Assembly: GCA_945865325.1 (NCBI GenBank)
Contig: CAMBFA010000003.1
Coordinates: 1 to 64,000 of the forward strand
Reading direction: 5' to 3'
DNA from: Candidatus Kuenenia stuttgartensis
GTDB lineage: Bacteria; Planctomycetota; Planctomycetia; Pirellulales; UBA1268
DNA length: 64,000 bases
Of this stretch, positions 9,479 to 19,507 are shown in pieces. Made by a program: the position numbers and the translations under genes. Position 1 is the first letter of the stretch. The number at the start of each line of letters is the position of its first letter. The notes below the pieces were generated by a model that was not told where the DNA came from, did not search any database, and saw nothing but the letters and a program-made list of their open reading frames with translations.

Positions 9479-10159
9479 TTAGCGATCGCGCGGCTCCGCG
9501 ATCGAGCGCAGCATCGCGGCGAGCTTTCCCTGGAGGTCGAGGATCCCCTGCCAGTGGGCAAAGTCGATCTCGACCCGTTCGGCTCCGGGGCGCATCACCG
9601 CCCCCTCGGCCGCCTCGCGGAGCACCGCCAGAACGTGATCGAACAACTCGACGAACTCAGCCGACTGGGCCGGGCTCATCCGCTCCGGGAGGGAGGGGAG
9701 CTGGCCGGGGAGGATCGGCACGGGGAAGTCGGAGAGGTCGGACTGACCGTCGGGGCGCGGCGCAGCGATCTTCCGCAGGCGCTGCCCCAGCTCGCGGGCA
9801 CGCCCCTCCTCGCCGGCGGGGAGACGGGCCGCGATCTCGGCGATCCGCCGATCGATGTCGGTCTGCGAGCCGACCAGGATCAGCGAGCGCCCCAGAGCGA
9901 TCATGTCGCCGTCGCGAACGATCCGCACTTGGATGTCCTCGCCGTTGACCTTCGTGCCATTGGTGCTCTCGAGATCGGTGAGGACGACCTTGTCGTTGTC
10001 CTCCTGGAACTTGAGATGGTAGCGGCTGATCCGTTCGTCGTTGAGCTGGATCGTATTGCCTTCCTCGCGGCCGATCGTGACCGGCGTGGCGAGGCGTTCA
10101 AACACCTTGCCACGGTCGGCGCCGTGCAGGACTCGGAGGGTGACATACGCCATCGGCAC
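9479..10159 (-). CDS. FHA domain-containing protein
   Basis: 'VTIGREEGNTIQLNDERISRYHLKFQEDNDKVVLTDLESTNGTKVNGEDIQ' classic FHA motif. Confidence 0.93.
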   Translation of the reverse strand: MPMAYVTLRVLHGADRGKVFERLATPVTIGREEGNTIQLNDERISRYHLKFQEDNDKVVLTDLESTNGTKVNGEDIQVRIVRDGDMIALGRSLILVGSQTDIDRRIAEIAARLPAGEEGRARELGQRLRKIAAPRPDGQSDLSDFPVPILPGQLPSLPERMSPAQSAEFVELFDHVLAVLREAAEGAVMRPGAERVEIDFAHWQGILDLQGKLAAMLRSIAEPRDR

Positions 10160-10392
10160 TCATCCGGGCGGCCAGCGCGCAGCTCGTGGCTCTCCTTGCC
10201 TGCCAGCAGCGCTTCCCTAAAGATTATCTGCGCGGGGCCGGGAAAGCCCGAAAAAGCTCCGACCTGCCCCCCCACTTCCCTCCCCCGGCCACGCTACGAC
10301 CCTCCCGATCGACGCCACGCCCCTCGGGCAAGGGATCGCAGAGACCTTCCCGGCCGCCCGTCGCTTCTAGCCGGCGCCGGGCGCCGCCGGCA

Positions 10393-11394
10393 TCACCCGC
10401 GCCGGACCGTTTCGGCCCCCGGCCCCCGTGCTTCCCGGGCCAGCCAGTCGAGCATCTCCGCGAGCCCTTCGCGGGTCGATTGGGGATGGACAAACCCCTC
10501 CGCCACGAGTCGATCGGCAGGAAAGTCGCTCGCCAGCGCCAAGCCCGCCAGCCACGCGCTCGACAGCGGCAGCCCGCGGCCGATCAGGCGCCCGAGCCCA
10601 TCGGCGATCGGGGCCGCGAGCCGGGCAAGGGCCGGGGGGATGCTGCGGGGCGGGGGAGCGCCGCTGATCTCCGCGATCATGCCCGCCAAACCGGCCACCG
10701 AGGTCGTGGCGGGATCGGAAACTTCGAACACGGTACACCCCGCCCCCGGGGCATCGAGGGCGAAGGCGATCGCCGCGGCGAGGTTTCGGCGCGAGACGAC
10801 CGAGCGGGGGGACGTGCCCGGCCCGACGAACGCGGGGCGCCCGGCAATCACCCGGCGGGCGAGCGCGGCGAAGTTCGTGCCGGGGCCGGGACCGTAGACC
10901 GGCGCGGGGCGGAGGATCACCCCCCGCCGACCGGCATCGGCCTCCACCCAGCTACGGACCTCCGCCTCGGCACGGGCCTTCGACCCGCCGTAGGTGGCAC
11001 CCGTCTCGAGCCGGCGCTCGGACGGAGAGCCCGATGATCCCGGCACGATGGCGCTGATCGAACTGACGAATACGAACCGGCGAACACCATACTCCGCCCC
11101 CCACTCCAGCCAAGCGCGAGTGCCGGCCACGTTGACCCGGTCACAGGCGTCCGGATCGGCGGGCGTCGGCGCTAGCACCCTCTGCTCGACCTCGAGGTGG
11201 ATGATCGCCGCGGGGCGCGGATGCGGCGCCGCGGCCAGCATCTCCCCGCGCGTTCGTCCCTGCCAGCCGGGCGGAAGCGAAAGATCGGTCGGCGGGTGCC
11301 GGCTGGTGGCCGTGCCACCATGGCCGGCGGCGGTGAGCACCGAAAGGAGGCCCCGGCCGACGAACCCCCGCGCTCCGGTGACGACGCACTCCAT
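10393..11394 (-). CDS. NAD-dependent epimerase/dehydratase (extended SDR)
   Basis: 'MECVVTGARGFVGRGLLSVL' Rossmann N-terminus, 'FVFVSSISAIV', 'YGGSKARAEAEV' (YxxxK-like). Confidence 0.88.
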   Translation of the reverse strand: MECVVTGARGFVGRGLLSVLTAAGHGGTATSRHPPTDLSLPPGWQGRTRGEMLAAAPHPRPAAIIHLEVEQRVLAPTPADPDACDRVNVAGTRAWLEWGAEYGVRRFVFVSSISAIVPGSSGSPSERRLETGATYGGSKARAEAEVRSWVEADAGRRGVILRPAPVYGPGPGTNFAALARRVIAGRPAFVGPGTSPRSVVSRRNLAAAIAFALDAPGAGCTVFEVSDPATTSVAGLAGMIAEISGAPPPRSIPPALARLAAPIADGLGRLIGRGLPLSSAWLAGLALASDFPADRLVAEGFVHPQSTREGLAEMLDWLAREARGPGAETVRRG

Positions 11395-11398
11395 GCCG

Positions 11399-12697
11399 TC
11401 ACCCGGCCAACGACTCGAGCCAGTGGGCGAACCGAGGGTAGGTCTGTTCCCGATCGAAGGCGTCTTCGGCAAGGCGGCGAGCGCCCTGACGCAGCTCGAG
11501 CAGGAGACGACGATCGGCGGCGAGGGTCGTGAGAACATCCGCCAAAGACTGCGGATCACCAGCGACATAGGGGAGACCGGCTCGGTGAGCGTCGATGAGG
11601 TCGGCGAGCTCGCCCGGCAGGGCGTTGACCAGCGCCAGCCCCGCCGCCGCGTAGTCGCAGGCCTTGTAGGGCACCGCCACGAGCGACTCCGGCTTCACCG
11701 CCACCAGACCGACGTCGCATTCCGACAGAAGCTTGGCATAGGCACCGCGCGGCAGGAGTCCGTGGACCACCACCCGCGACGGTCGGGGGATCGTCGCCGC
11801 ATCGGCCTTGAGTTTCGACTCGAGCTTCCCCGTACCGGCGACATGGATGTCGACGGCCGTGCCCGCGGCGGAGAGCCTGCGGGCCGCGGAGAAGACGGTG
11901 TCGAGATCCTGCCCCTGCTCGAGGCTCCCGGCATAGACGCAGGCCAACGGCCGCGGGTCGACGGCGGTCGAAGGCACCTCGAGCGGATCGGGGCGCGGCG
12001 GCTCGGGATACTCGGCGAGATAGGCGCCAAGGTGGCAGACATAGGGGGGCCGTTCACGCGCGACCGCCGGCAGATCGCGGAGGGCGGCCTCGGCATAAGC
12101 GCGGGTGGCGGATGAGATCCCGTCGGCCGATTCCAGGAGCACCCGGCGGCGGCGCAGCATCCCCCCGAGGAGGAGCGGGGCCAGCATGCGACGGAGCCAC
12201 TCCGGCCCGGGAAGGAGGCGCTCGAACGTCTCCGGCCAGAGATCCATGAGATCGACGACAAGAACGGCATCGAGGCGGCGGGCGAGCCGGGCGGCCGCCT
12301 CCGGCCCCTCCAGGGGCGGCAGGCTGGCGAGCACGATGTCGGGCCGCTCGAGCTTTCCAGAGGCGACCGCTGCGGTCGCCTCGCGCTCGAGATTCCGGCC
12401 GAAGTCGCGGTGGCTGCGGAGCCGCGACAGCGAGACGTTGCCGCGGTACGGCTTGACGGGGACCATCCGGATCCCGAAGCCCTCCTCTTCCTCGACGAGC
12501 CTCGGCACGGGGCGGCGCGGCGCCTTCCGCCGGTGACTCCAGTCGGCGGTCCACCAGGTGACATCATGCCCCCGCCCAGCGAGCACCCGGCAAAGCGTCC
12601 AGAAACGGAGCGGAGGCAGCCCCTCGCCGGGGACGTCGTCGAACGGGTTCACGACCCAGATCGACAACGGGTGGGGCGAGGGATCAAATCGACTCAT
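11399..12697 (-). CDS. Glycosyltransferase family 4-like (WbuB-like)
   Basis: 'SIWVVNPFDDVPGEGLPPLRFWTLCRVLAGRGHDVTWWTADWSHR', 'CVYAGSLEQGQDLDTVFSAARRL', 'ECDVGLVAVKPESLVAVPYKACDYAAAGLALVNA'. Confidence 0.87.
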   Translation of the reverse strand: MSRFDPSPHPLSIWVVNPFDDVPGEGLPPLRFWTLCRVLAGRGHDVTWWTADWSHRRKAPRRPVPRLVEEEEGFGIRMVPVKPYRGNVSLSRLRSHRDFGRNLEREATAAVASGKLERPDIVLASLPPLEGPEAAARLARRLDAVLVVDLMDLWPETFERLLPGPEWLRRMLAPLLLGGMLRRRRVLLESADGISSATRAYAEAALRDLPAVARERPPYVCHLGAYLAEYPEPPRPDPLEVPSTAVDPRPLACVYAGSLEQGQDLDTVFSAARRLSAAGTAVDIHVAGTGKLESKLKADAATIPRPSRVVVHGLLPRGAYAKLLSECDVGLVAVKPESLVAVPYKACDYAAAGLALVNALPGELADLIDAHRAGLPYVAGDPQSLADVLTTLAADRRLLLELRQGARRLAEDAFDREQTYPRFAHWLESLAG

Positions 12698-12793
12698 GTT
12701 CGCGAGCTTAGCAGATGCGCCGCCGCAGCGAGAGCCGGCTGTGTGGCGCGGCCGCACGAACGGGAGGAAACCGCAAAAATCGGGCTGCCTCGC

Positions 12794-15700
12794 TCACGTC
12801 CAGTCGCCGAGGCCCTCGACGGCGGCAGCCGAGCCGTCCCGGAGCCAGCCATCGAGCTGGGAGACATCCTTGAGCTGCTGCCCCCGGAACCGGGGGACGA
12901 CGAAGTAGCGCGTCGAGACCTCGGGGAGGGCGGTCATGTCGCCCCACAGTTTCTCGAACTGGGCCACCGGGAAGACATCCTCCTGACCGTGCCCCCACCG
13001 CTTCTTGACGTCTTTGAGGGTCACGTAGGTCGGCATCCGGGATGCCACCGCGCGGATCGCCGCCGCGACCCGGGCCGTGGCCCCCCCATCGCCGTCAGCC
13101 GCGGCGATCACGTCGCCGCGATCAATCCCAAACACCCCGAGGAGCGCGTCGAGGTCGATCCAGATCGTGGCGGAATTGTAGAACCGCAACCGGAACTCAT
13201 CCTCCTCTCGGGGCATCGCCAGCCCCTCGACGAGCCGCGGCCGGCCGTTGACCCGCGCCAGGCCGCCACCGCGGTCCTCGATCTGCCGCGGAATCACCTC
13301 GACCCCGAGCGTCGCTCCCCCGGCGATGTGACGGCCGAGGATCGCCGGGTCGAGATCGGTGCCGACGGTGTCGATGTTGTGGATCATCAGCCAAGCCAGC
13401 CGCGGCTGAACGCGGAGGAGTCGGGCGAGAACTCCGTTGCGGAGCATGTTGGGAAATTCGTACCAGTGCCCGACCGGGTGGAGGCACTGCGCCAGCGCGT
13501 TGTCGGTGTAGTCGCTCCCCTCCCCGACACGCTCGGCCCAGGCCACGAGCGCGGCTTGGACACTGTCGCGCATCTTCTCTCGCTGCTCGTCGAGCACCTG
13601 CCGGGCCGACTCTTCCCAGGCAAACCGCAGATCGCGGACCATCGGCACCAACCGCAGTCCCACGGCCCTGCCGGGGGAAAGGATCACCGGCAGCCCGGCA
13701 GCCTCGAGCTGTCGGTGCGTCAGATGGCTGGTCGTGACAACATGCGGAACGGTGCCCCCGGCAAGCCGCGAGACGCGCCGCGTCTTGGCGACATGGACAT
13801 CGAGGAAGGTTCGCCACGCACCGGCGAGCCGGCAGAAGGGATGGAGGGCCTTGACCACCCCCGCGCCCTGCGTCCAGCGGCTGCCGATCCCCGCCGAGAG
13901 CGTGATGACTGCGGCCTCGCCCCGGGCGATCGCCGCCAGCCCCACCTCCCGGTCGGCGGAGGCCGCGGTCTGCCCCGATCCACCGACCCACTCCACATCG
14001 CCATCCTCGACATCGTCGATCGACGTCGAGGGGGGGAGCCGGTTCTGCGCCAGCCCGATCCGACCGCCCCGAAGATCGGACCGGATCTGTTCGTGCTCGA
14101 CGTTGTCAAACCCCAACGACTCCAGCGCGCCCCGCAGATCCCGCGCCGTGGTCCGGGCCGTGTCGCCGGTAGGGAAGAGCCGATCGAAGAGGGTGTGCAC
14201 CATGCCGGCGAGCTCGGGGCGGGAGCGGCAGGCGGAGCCGAAGGCATCGAGCTCGCTGCGGCGCGATTCGGTCAGCTCGGGGCGCGACGTGCGGAGAAGC
14301 CCAGGGACGACGCGGGCGTAGTACGGGGAGGGCATGAGGGCATCCGCCCCCTCATGGAGCTGGCACCAGGTACCGCGGGAGTTGACGGTGAAGTCGTAGA
14401 CGACCGGCTCCATGGCGAACGGGAGGCCATGCTCGAAGCGCCGCTTCGTCGCCGCCATGATGCCGGCGAGCGCCTCCTGCCCCTCGAGGCGGGCCGATGG
14501 ATCGAAGATGAATCCCATCCCCCCGCCCGACATGCCACCGAGCATCCAGAAGCCCCAGAAGCGATCGCCGAAGCGGGCCTGGACGGCATCGATCAGCGCT
14601 TCGGTGTAGGCGTTGCTCGACCAGGGGATGATGGTGCGGAGCGGGCCGGTGAAATTGCGCGTCGTGGCGGCGGCGATCCGCCGCGCGTCCCCGGCGGTGA
14701 GGCCGGCGATGATCTCGTCGAGCACCTCCCCAGCCTCGATCCGGGCCTGCCACTCCGCCTCGCAGCGGAGAAGGTATTTCTCGGTCACCATCTCGAGGAT
14801 CGGACCGACGTTTTGGGCCATGCCGCCATGGACGAGGACGAGCGATTCCTGGAGATCGACTCCCAGCGTTAACGGATCGTGCCGGGGGAGGAGACGCCCG
14901 CGGCTGACGCCGAACTCCGGATCCCCCTCGGCGGCGACGACCCCGCGGATGAGCTTTGCAGCCGGCCACACCCCGCCGGAATCCTGCCACCCGCCACCAC
15001 TCCCGCCGAGCCACTCGCCGAGGATCGCCCGGGCCGCGACGAGACGACGCTCCGTCTCGTCGAGCCCGCCGGTGAGGGAGCGGGCCTGCCCGGTGGCCCG
15101 CATGCAGACACTGATGAGGGCGGCGAGGAGATTGGTTGAGACGGCCAGGCGCGATCCCTTCGGAATCCCGTTGACCGAACTGACCAGCTCCAGGCCGTGG
15201 CCCGGGCCGACGACGGCGGCAAGCACGTCGGCCAGGGACTCCCCCGATCCCTCGATCCCCGGCGGCACGATCCCCGCGGCGATGATCGCCGCCTTCAGCA
15301 ACCCGAGGTGGTCACGACCGAAATCGAAGACCTCGCCCAGATCGGTGATGTCGGCCGTGGCGTCGAGGTCGATGCTCGTCAGCCGGAGCAAGGGCTCGTC
15401 GATGACTCGGAAGAACACCTCCACCGGCGGCCGGGCCCTGGCATCGCGCCCGTGGACGCCCAGATCGACCGACACATTGAGGACCCGCGCTGCCTCGGGG
15501 CAATCCATCCCGAGGAAGAAGATGTCGCTCCAGCCGGTATGCGACAGATCCATCCGGACCGGCGTCGATTCCTGGAGGAGCGGGAAAGGGGTCGTGGCCC
15601 CGGGCGCCCCGCGCCGGAGTAACTCCGGGCGGATGCGGAGCGGGTGGTCGTCGGGATGGCCGACCCGGAACATCCACTGGTTGCCGCGGATCGAACGCAC

Positions 15701-16111
15701 CGACTGCCGCACCTGATTGGCTAACGTCTGCAGCCCAAGTTCGCGATAGGCGCTGGCCAAGGCGCTCGACAGGGCGGCAGACGGCCCGTCGGCCTGCTGG
15801 CGCGCGAGGAGGACGTCGATCGCCTCCTCGAAACGTCGACCGAGGAGATGGTGGACGGCTGCGGCGGGGATCAGCCCCGCCGTCGCGGCCGACTCGCCGA
15901 GGGCCGCAGGGAGCTGGTAGCGGTGGATGGCGGCGAGAAAGAACAGCGCCCGGACGCGGCGGTAGAGATTGGGACACTCGCGCCGGAAGGCATCGAGGGC
16001 CGCCGCCTCGGCAAGCAGGCCCGCCGGGCCCGCGCCCCGGCAGACCTCGTCGATCGAACGATCACGCGAATCCGCGTCGGCCGCGGTGATGATTTCGACG
16101 AGCCTGCTCAT
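12794..16111 (-). CDS. Fusion: GHMP-family sugar kinase domain + UDPGP-type nucleotidyltransferase (putative sugar-1-kinase/pyrophosphorylase)
   Basis: 1105 aa; GHMP-like '[23 protein letters not shown]' and '[17 protein letters not shown]'; C-terminal '[27 protein letters not shown]', '[14 protein letters not shown]', '[37 protein letters not shown]'. Confidence 0.78.
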   Translation of the reverse strand: MSRLVEIITAADADSRDRSIDEVCRGAGPAGLLAEAAALDAFRRECPNLYRRVRALFFLAAIHRYQLPAALGESAATAGLIPAAAVHHLLGRRFEEAIDVLLARQQADGPSAALSSALASAYRELGLQTLANQVRQSVRSIRGNQWMFRVGHPDDHPLRIRPELLRRGAPGATTPFPLLQESTPVRMDLSHTGWSDIFFLGMDCPEAARVLNVSVDLGVHGRDARARPPVEVFFRVIDEPLLRLTSIDLDATADITDLGEVFDFGRDHLGLLKAAIIAAGIVPPGIEGSGESLADVLAAVVGPGHGLELVSSVNGIPKGSRLAVSTNLLAALISVCMRATGQARSLTGGLDETERRLVAARAILGEWLGGSGGGWQDSGGVWPAAKLIRGVVAAEGDPEFGVSRGRLLPRHDPLTLGVDLQESLVLVHGGMAQNVGPILEMVTEKYLLRCEAEWQARIEAGEVLDEIIAGLTAGDARRIAAATTRNFTGPLRTIIPWSSNAYTEALIDAVQARFGDRFWGFWMLGGMSGGGMGFIFDPSARLEGQEALAGIMAATKRRFEHGLPFAMEPVVYDFTVNSRGTWCQLHEGADALMPSPYYARVVPGLLRTSRPELTESRRSELDAFGSACRSRPELAGMVHTLFDRLFPTGDTARTTARDLRGALESLGFDNVEHEQIRSDLRGGRIGLAQNRLPPSTSIDDVEDGDVEWVGGSGQTAASADREVGLAAIARGEAAVITLSAGIGSRWTQGAGVVKALHPFCRLAGAWRTFLDVHVAKTRRVSRLAGGTVPHVVTTSHLTHRQLEAAGLPVILSPGRAVGLRLVPMVRDLRFAWEESARQVLDEQREKMRDSVQAALVAWAERVGEGSDYTDNALAQCLHPVGHWYEFPNMLRNGVLARLLRVQPRLAWLMIHNIDTVGTDLDPAILGRHIAGGATLGVEVIPRQIEDRGGGLARVNGRPRLVEGLAMPREEDEFRLRFYNSATIWIDLDALLGVFGIDRGDVIAAADGDGGATARVAAAIRAVASRMPTYVTLKDVKKRWGHGQEDVFPVAQFEKLWGDMTALPEVSTRYFVVPRFRGQQLKDVSQLDGWLRDGSAAAVEGLGDWT

Positions 16112-16947
16112 GGCACCTGCGGTTGCCGGGCGAGGAGTTCGACGATCTGTGCCAGCACATGGGAACGGTCGCGCCCGGAGAGGGCCAGGGCCATCTGGGC
16201 GGTGAGTAGGCCATAAGGAAGACCGAGGTCGTAGCGGGCGCCCTGCACCTGATGGGCTAGATAGCGCTCCTGGCGAGCCAGTCGCGACAGCGCCCCGGAG
16301 AGGTTACGGCGCCCCGACTCGTCAGCCGATTCGAGCAGGTCGAAGATCGCCGGCGTGAGCACGTGCATCCCGAAAAAGCAGAGATAATGACCGGCCCTCA
16401 GCCCCGGCACGACCAACTCCTGCTCGGCCTGCGTCGGTGTCGGCTTCTCGAGCACCGTCTCGATCTCGTAGAGCCGGTTGGCATGGGCCACACGGCGCCC
16501 ACCGACGGCGCCGAACCAGGGGAGCATGCTCTCCCGCGTCGGCTGCACCGCCGACACGGCACAATTCTCGCGCCGCGCCGTCTCGACCAGTTGCTCGGCA
16601 CAGCGTGCCGGGACATCGCTGACGTAGAGATGATCGCCGACAAAGTGGAGGAACGGCTCGTCGCCGACGAAGCCCCGGGCACAGAGTACCGCGGCTCCGT
16701 AGCCATTGGGCTCCAGCTGGGGGATCATCTCGAGGCGACCGGGGCGGCGGTCGATGGCGGCCAAAAACGCCGATTCGTCCCCCGGCCTGACGACGACAGC
16801 GATCTCGTCGGCCCCCGCCGCCAAGGCCTCGTCGACGATGATGCCAAGCGCCGAACGGACCACGCCATCCCGGTCGACGAGCCGTTGGAGCGGATGCTCC
16901 TGGGGGGTTTTCCCGGCGGCGGTGATCACGGCGCGGCGGAGATTCAT
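16108..16947 (-). CDS. GalU-like nucleotidyltransferase-fold protein lacking the GxGTRxxPxTK signature
   Basis: '[53 protein letters not shown]', '[31 protein letters not shown]'; 4-bp stop/start overlap with 12794..16111. Confidence 0.8.
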   Translation of the reverse strand: MNLRRAVITAAGKTPQEHPLQRLVDRDGVVRSALGIIVDEALAAGADEIAVVVRPGDESAFLAAIDRRPGRLEMIPQLEPNGYGAAVLCARGFVGDEPFLHFVGDHLYVSDVPARCAEQLVETARRENCAVSAVQPTRESMLPWFGAVGGRRVAHANRLYEIETVLEKPTPTQAEQELVVPGLRAGHYLCFFGMHVLTPAIFDLLESADESGRRNLSGALSRLARQERYLAHQVQGARYDLGLPYGLLTAQMALALSGRDRSHVLAQIVELLARQPQVP

Positions 16948-17041
16948 GGCGGCTCCGTGGGAATAGCAGGAAAGCCTGGAAAGAATCGCTCCCGAGGGAC
17001 GAAAATGCAACCCGCCACTACCGGGACAAGGGAAGGAAGGC

Positions 17042-18247
17042 TTACGCCCGACGCGACGAGCCGCCGGCGTCGTCGCCCACGCCGTACAGCCGCGTCAGGT
17101 GTCGACGGGCGATCGCCTCCCAAGCGTAGTCGGCCCGAACCCACCCCCGACCACGGCGCCCCATCGCCTCGAGGTCCGCTTCCGGCAGCGCCGTGGCGCT
17201 CGCCAAGCCCGCCGCGATTCCGGCGACGGTCGGCGCCACACTCCATCCGCAGCCTCGCTTCTCCACGTCCCCCCAAGGGGCCGCGGTCGTGACCACCGTC
17301 GGGACACCGCAGGCCAGCGCCTCCCCGACGGTGAGCGCGAAGGCCTCGGAGCGGGAGGGGAGGAGGAACAGATCGAGCCCGGCATAGTGCTCCCCGAGGC
17401 GGCTCATCGGAACCGCGCCACCGATCTCGACCTCGGCGCCGAGGCCGAGGCGATCGGCGAGTTGCCGGAGCGACACGGTCATCTCCGCCGGCCCGGGACC
17501 ATCGATCGCCAGCCGCCAGCCCGCGGGCCGGACCAGCTTCCAGGCGTGGAGCAGGACATCGAGATTCTTGATGGGGAGGATCCGGCCGAGGTAACCGGCC
17601 CGCCGCGGCTCTCCGGGAGCTCGCCCGCGCGGCGCGTCGGCGGGCGGGACGATCCCCAACGGCACGAGCACCGGCCGGCATCCGGGCAGGATCGCGGCGA
17701 GCTCCTCTCCCTCCAGCGGCGAGGTCACATGGAGGGCGTCGGCGGACACGAGCATTCGCCGCAGGCAGCCCTCCCAGACGGCCCGCTTCCGCCACCGGCT
17801 CTTCCGCAGCGCTTCGTGGCGCAGCATCCCGTGGGGGGAGACGACGAGCCTCGCACCGACCTCCATCGCCGCCAAGCCCGCGGCGAGGACCGGCGCCACC
17901 CACACGCCATGAAGATGGACCACGAGCGGACGCCCCTCCGCCCGGGCCAAGGCGGCGGTCTCGCGGACGACCGCCCCGATCCTCCGGGCGGCTTGCCACT
18001 GGCCGCCGGGATGCCACGGCGCCGAGACCGCATTGACCGCCACGCCGCTGCGTTGCTCGGCGCCCCGGACCACCGCCGCGATCGGACCGGCGTGCTGGCC
18101 GGTGATTCCAACCGGCACATCGATCGCTCCCAGCGCCTCGGCCAACTGGCCGACACAGACAGGGACACCTCCGTCATCGTCGAGTGTGCTCGACACGAGG
18201 AGCACGCGCGGAAGGTCATCGGCCGATCGACGTTGCGGCAGAATCAT
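17042..18247 (-). CDS. Glycosyltransferase family 4/group 1
   Basis: '[33 protein letters not shown]', '[21 protein letters not shown]', '[28 protein letters not shown]'. Confidence 0.92.
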   Translation of the reverse strand: MILPQRRSADDLPRVLLVSSTLDDDGGVPVCVGQLAEALGAIDVPVGITGQHAGPIAAVVRGAEQRSGVAVNAVSAPWHPGGQWQAARRIGAVVRETAALARAEGRPLVVHLHGVWVAPVLAAGLAAMEVGARLVVSPHGMLRHEALRKSRWRKRAVWEGCLRRMLVSADALHVTSPLEGEELAAILPGCRPVLVPLGIVPPADAPRGRAPGEPRRAGYLGRILPIKNLDVLLHAWKLVRPAGWRLAIDGPGPAEMTVSLRQLADRLGLGAEVEIGGAVPMSRLGEHYAGLDLFLLPSRSEAFALTVGEALACGVPTVVTTAAPWGDVEKRGCGWSVAPTVAGIAAGLASATALPEADLEAMGRRGRGWVRADYAWEAIARRHLTRLYGVGDDAGGSSRRA

Positions 18248-18399
18248 GCCTCGGTGCTCCTGACGATGGGCGCTGCACGAACGGGATCGCCCCGACGCCG
18301 AGGAGGCCCGGAAGCCGGTGAGGTTTTCCAGGCCGCTGGTCGGCGTACCGCCCGGTCGATCCGCTGGCCGGTGGGGCGGGGATGACATAAACTCCAGCG

Positions 18400-19470
18400 A
18401 TGAACATCACGTATTGTTGGACCGAACCGTCAGGATACCTCGCCGCCTGCCTCAATGAGCTCGCCCGTCGACCAGGGGTGAATGTCTCCCTCATTCATTG
18501 GGCCCCGTCGCCGATCGCCCCGTTTGACCTCTCGCTTTTCCGCGAGGTCACACCACGGGTTCTCTCCGAGGCGCAACGGCACGACACTGCCGTTGTCAGG
18601 GATGTCGTTGCCGCCTCGAAGCCCGACGTCGTCGTGTTCGCGGGATGGGCCCACCGCCCCTACGTGAGCCTGCTCGACGAACCGAGGCTCCGCGGCGCCA
18701 GGTTTGTCATGACCGCCGACACGGCATTGCGGTTCACCTGGCGGCAGCGGCTGGCGCCGCTGCGGATCGGGGGGCTTTTGAAGCGGGTCGATGCCCTCAA
18801 TGTGCCGGGGGAACGGGGCTACCAAGTGATGCGCTCCTGGGGGGTGCCCGGCCGCAAGATCGCGCGGCTTCTCTACGCGATCGACTACAACGGCTTCTGG
18901 GCGGCGGGAGAGCCGCGATTCGCCGACGCCACCTGGCCGAAGCGGTTTCTCTTCGTCGGGCGCTACGTGCCCGCCAAGGCGATCGACACGCTCGTCGAGG
19001 CGTATCGCTCCTATCGACAGAGCGTCGCTGACCCATGGCCGCTGACGACCTGCGGCTCCGGGCCGCTCGAATCGCTCCTGGGAGGGGTCGAAGGAATCGA
19101 GAACCGTGGCTTTCTCCAGCCGGCGGACCTCGGCCGCGAGTTCCGCAGGGCGGGGGTGTTCATCCTTCCCAGCCGGGTCGAGCCGTGGGGGCAGGTGATC
19201 GTCGAGGCCGCCGCGTCGGGGCTCCCCGTGATCTGCAGCCAGGATTGCGGAGCCGGTGTCGAGCTTGTCCGGGATTACCACACCGGGTTCATCATCCCCA
19301 CCGATGACGTCGAGGCGGGCCGGCGGGCCCTGGTGAAGATGCACCACGCCCACCCCGACTTGGCAACGATGGGGAGGGAGATCCGTCACGCCGCCGCGGC
19401 CTACTCGGCCGAGCGCTGGGCCGACAACCAGCTCGGGCTGTGCGCGCGGCTCCTCAACCGGCCCGACTGA
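18400..19470 (+). CDS. Glycosyltransferase family 4/group 1
   Basis: 'FLFVGRYVPAKAIDTLVEAYRSY', 'VFILPSRVEPWGQVIVEAAASGLPVICSQDCGAGVELV'. Confidence 0.92.
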   Translation: MNITYCWTEPSGYLAACLNELARRPGVNVSLIHWAPSPIAPFDLSLFREVTPRVLSEAQRHDTAVVRDVVAASKPDVVVFAGWAHRPYVSLLDEPRLRGARFVMTADTALRFTWRQRLAPLRIGGLLKRVDALNVPGERGYQVMRSWGVPGRKIARLLYAIDYNGFWAAGEPRFADATWPKRFLFVGRYVPAKAIDTLVEAYRSYRQSVADPWPLTTCGSGPLESLLGGVEGIENRGFLQPADLGREFRRAGVFILPSRVEPWGQVIVEAAASGLPVICSQDCGAGVELVRDYHTGFIIPTDDVEAGRRALVKMHHAHPDLATMGREIRHAAAAYSAERWADNQLGLCARLLNRPD

Positions 19471-19507
19471 TCCCGGCGCCACTCGACCCAGCCGATCCGG
19501 GAGCCGC

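Noticed and set aside
12410-14872. 820-aa + strand ORF antisense to the kinase/UDPGP fusion
   Set aside because: Shadow ORF of a confidently coding minus-strand gene; composition is charge-rich nonsense.
16944-18017. 357-aa minus-strand ORF overlapping a GT4 gene in another frame
   Set aside because: Out-of-frame alternative of 17042..18247, which has convincing GT4 motifs.
18400-19470. Opposite-strand GT4 gene as a possible recently inserted cargo gene within the glycan locus
   Set aside because: No repeats, integrase or target duplications at its borders; an ordinary inversion or rearrangement is sufficient.
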